Position numbers and translations under genes: made by a program. Positions 63,783 through 64,000 of a DNA stretch of 64,000 nucleotides are shown piece after piece. The stretch is from NCBI RefSeq assembly GCF_002160895.1, contig NZ_NFLL01000007.1, forward strand, positions 1 through 64,000, given 5' to 3'. The first letter of the stretch is position 1; every line of letters begins with the position of its first letter. The notes beneath the pieces are model-generated. The model saw nothing but the letters and a program-made list of their open reading frames with translations, ran no database searches and was not told where the DNA came from. The DNA is from Faecalibacterium sp. An122 (GTDB taxonomy: Bacteria > Bacillota > Clostridia > Oscillospirales > Ruminococcaceae).

Positions 63783-63831
63783 AAAACGTACAGAATAGAG
63801 AATGCACCCCGTGTCCAGAGCCCCGCCGGGG
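63783..63831. repeat. Dispersed repeat family R4, partial copy
   Basis: Inverse of the right half of R4 (AGAATAGAGAATGCACCCCGTGTCCAGAGCCCC). It marks the edge of the lipoprotein cassette, as at 19340-19430. Confidence 0.75.
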
Positions 63832-63844
63832 CAAACACAGCGGT

Positions 63845-63893
63845 CTGAATTTTCAAGCATCATGCTTGAAAATTCAGGGCACCGCAAGAGGCT
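63845..63893 (+). repeat. REP-like palindrome with CGCAAGAGG tail, copy 4
   Basis: CTGAATTTTCAAGCAT and its exact complement surround a single C. CCGCAAGAGGCTAA follows, as in the other copies. Confidence 0.75.
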
Positions 63894-63915
63894 AATCCTA
63901 GGCCCCGGTGGAAGT

Positions 63916-63958
63916 AAAATCCCCGCTCCTTTCAGAAGAAACAGGGATTTGTGATTTT
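63916..63958. repeat. Repeat family R3, degenerate copy 4
   Basis: AAAATCCCCGCTCC is followed by an eroded right arm (CAGGGATTTGTGATTTTATAGAG), matching the sequence after the hairpin at 26188-26226. The last 40 bp of the window show no gene. Confidence 0.6.
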
Positions 63959-64000
63959 ATAGAGATTTTTCTCAGGTCAAAAAATCAGGCTATGAGGTGG

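Overview
This 64 kb, GC-rich window holds the replication-origin region of a Gram-positive Clostridia chromosome. The gene set, the pyruvate:ferredoxin oxidoreductase, the glucuronide catabolism and the style of the intergenic repeats suggest Faecalibacterium or a close Oscillospiraceae relative. That name is an inference; no rRNA gene is present. Genes left of about 40 kb mostly run on the minus strand and genes to the right mostly on the plus strand, as expected when replication starts between them.

Region by region. (1) 1-17083 is a uronic-acid glycan utilisation locus. A minus-strand operon encodes a CUT1 sugar ABC transporter (binding protein and two permeases), a GH88 unsaturated glucuronyl hydrolase, a GH2 beta-glucuronidase and a DUF2264 protein. 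An MFS gene separates it from a plus-strand operon with a YesM/YesN-like two-component system, a heparinase II/III-like lyase, a discoidin-like protein and a YesL-like membrane protein. (2) 17376-19325 is mgtE with a strong promoter, a 29-codon leader ORF and an attenuator hairpin. (3) 19434-20600 is a lipoprotein cassette whose promoter has a G8 spacer tract. (4) 20851-30606 holds pyruvate:ferredoxin oxidoreductase, a NUDIX hydrolase, an RluA-type synthase, a repeat cluster, an ABC exporter and mntP behind a yybP-ykoY riboswitch. (5) 30792-40203 is gyrA, gyrB, remB, recF, rlbA, dnaN, dnaA, with oriC signals on both sides of dnaA and a 163-bp MITE-like palindrome next to remB. (6) 40473-44096 is rpmH, rnpA, yidD, yidC, jag. 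(7) 44097-45369 is a gene-free block of dispersed repeats. (8) 45370-54709 is mnmE, mnmG, rsmG, a noc-like parB, two GNAT genes, parA, parB and serS, with three parS palindromes. (9) 55028-56506 holds two tRNA genes, a duplicated tRNA 3' end and an AT-rich gene of unknown function. (10) 56602-64000 holds a HAD phosphatase, two PH-domain membrane proteins, uppP, a DUF362 ferredoxin-like protein, a lipoprotein, and a second copy of the lipoprotein cassette in inverted orientation.

The most notable signal is the pair of lipoprotein cassettes (19434-20600 minus and 62650-63778 plus). They share nearly identical promoters, leaders, signal peptides and a structured 3' RNA-like segment, but the mature proteins have diverged strongly. 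The promoter spacer is a pure G tract, 8 long in one copy and 10 in the other, giving -35/-10 spacings of 15 and 17 bp. This is the expected signature of phase variation. The cassettes lie almost symmetrically about the origin. A second notable signal is the mgtE leader: a translated-looking ORF beginning MDPD, its Shine-Dalgarno paired to its own 3' part, and an intrinsic terminator just before mgtE, which suggests Mg2+ sensing by a leader peptide.
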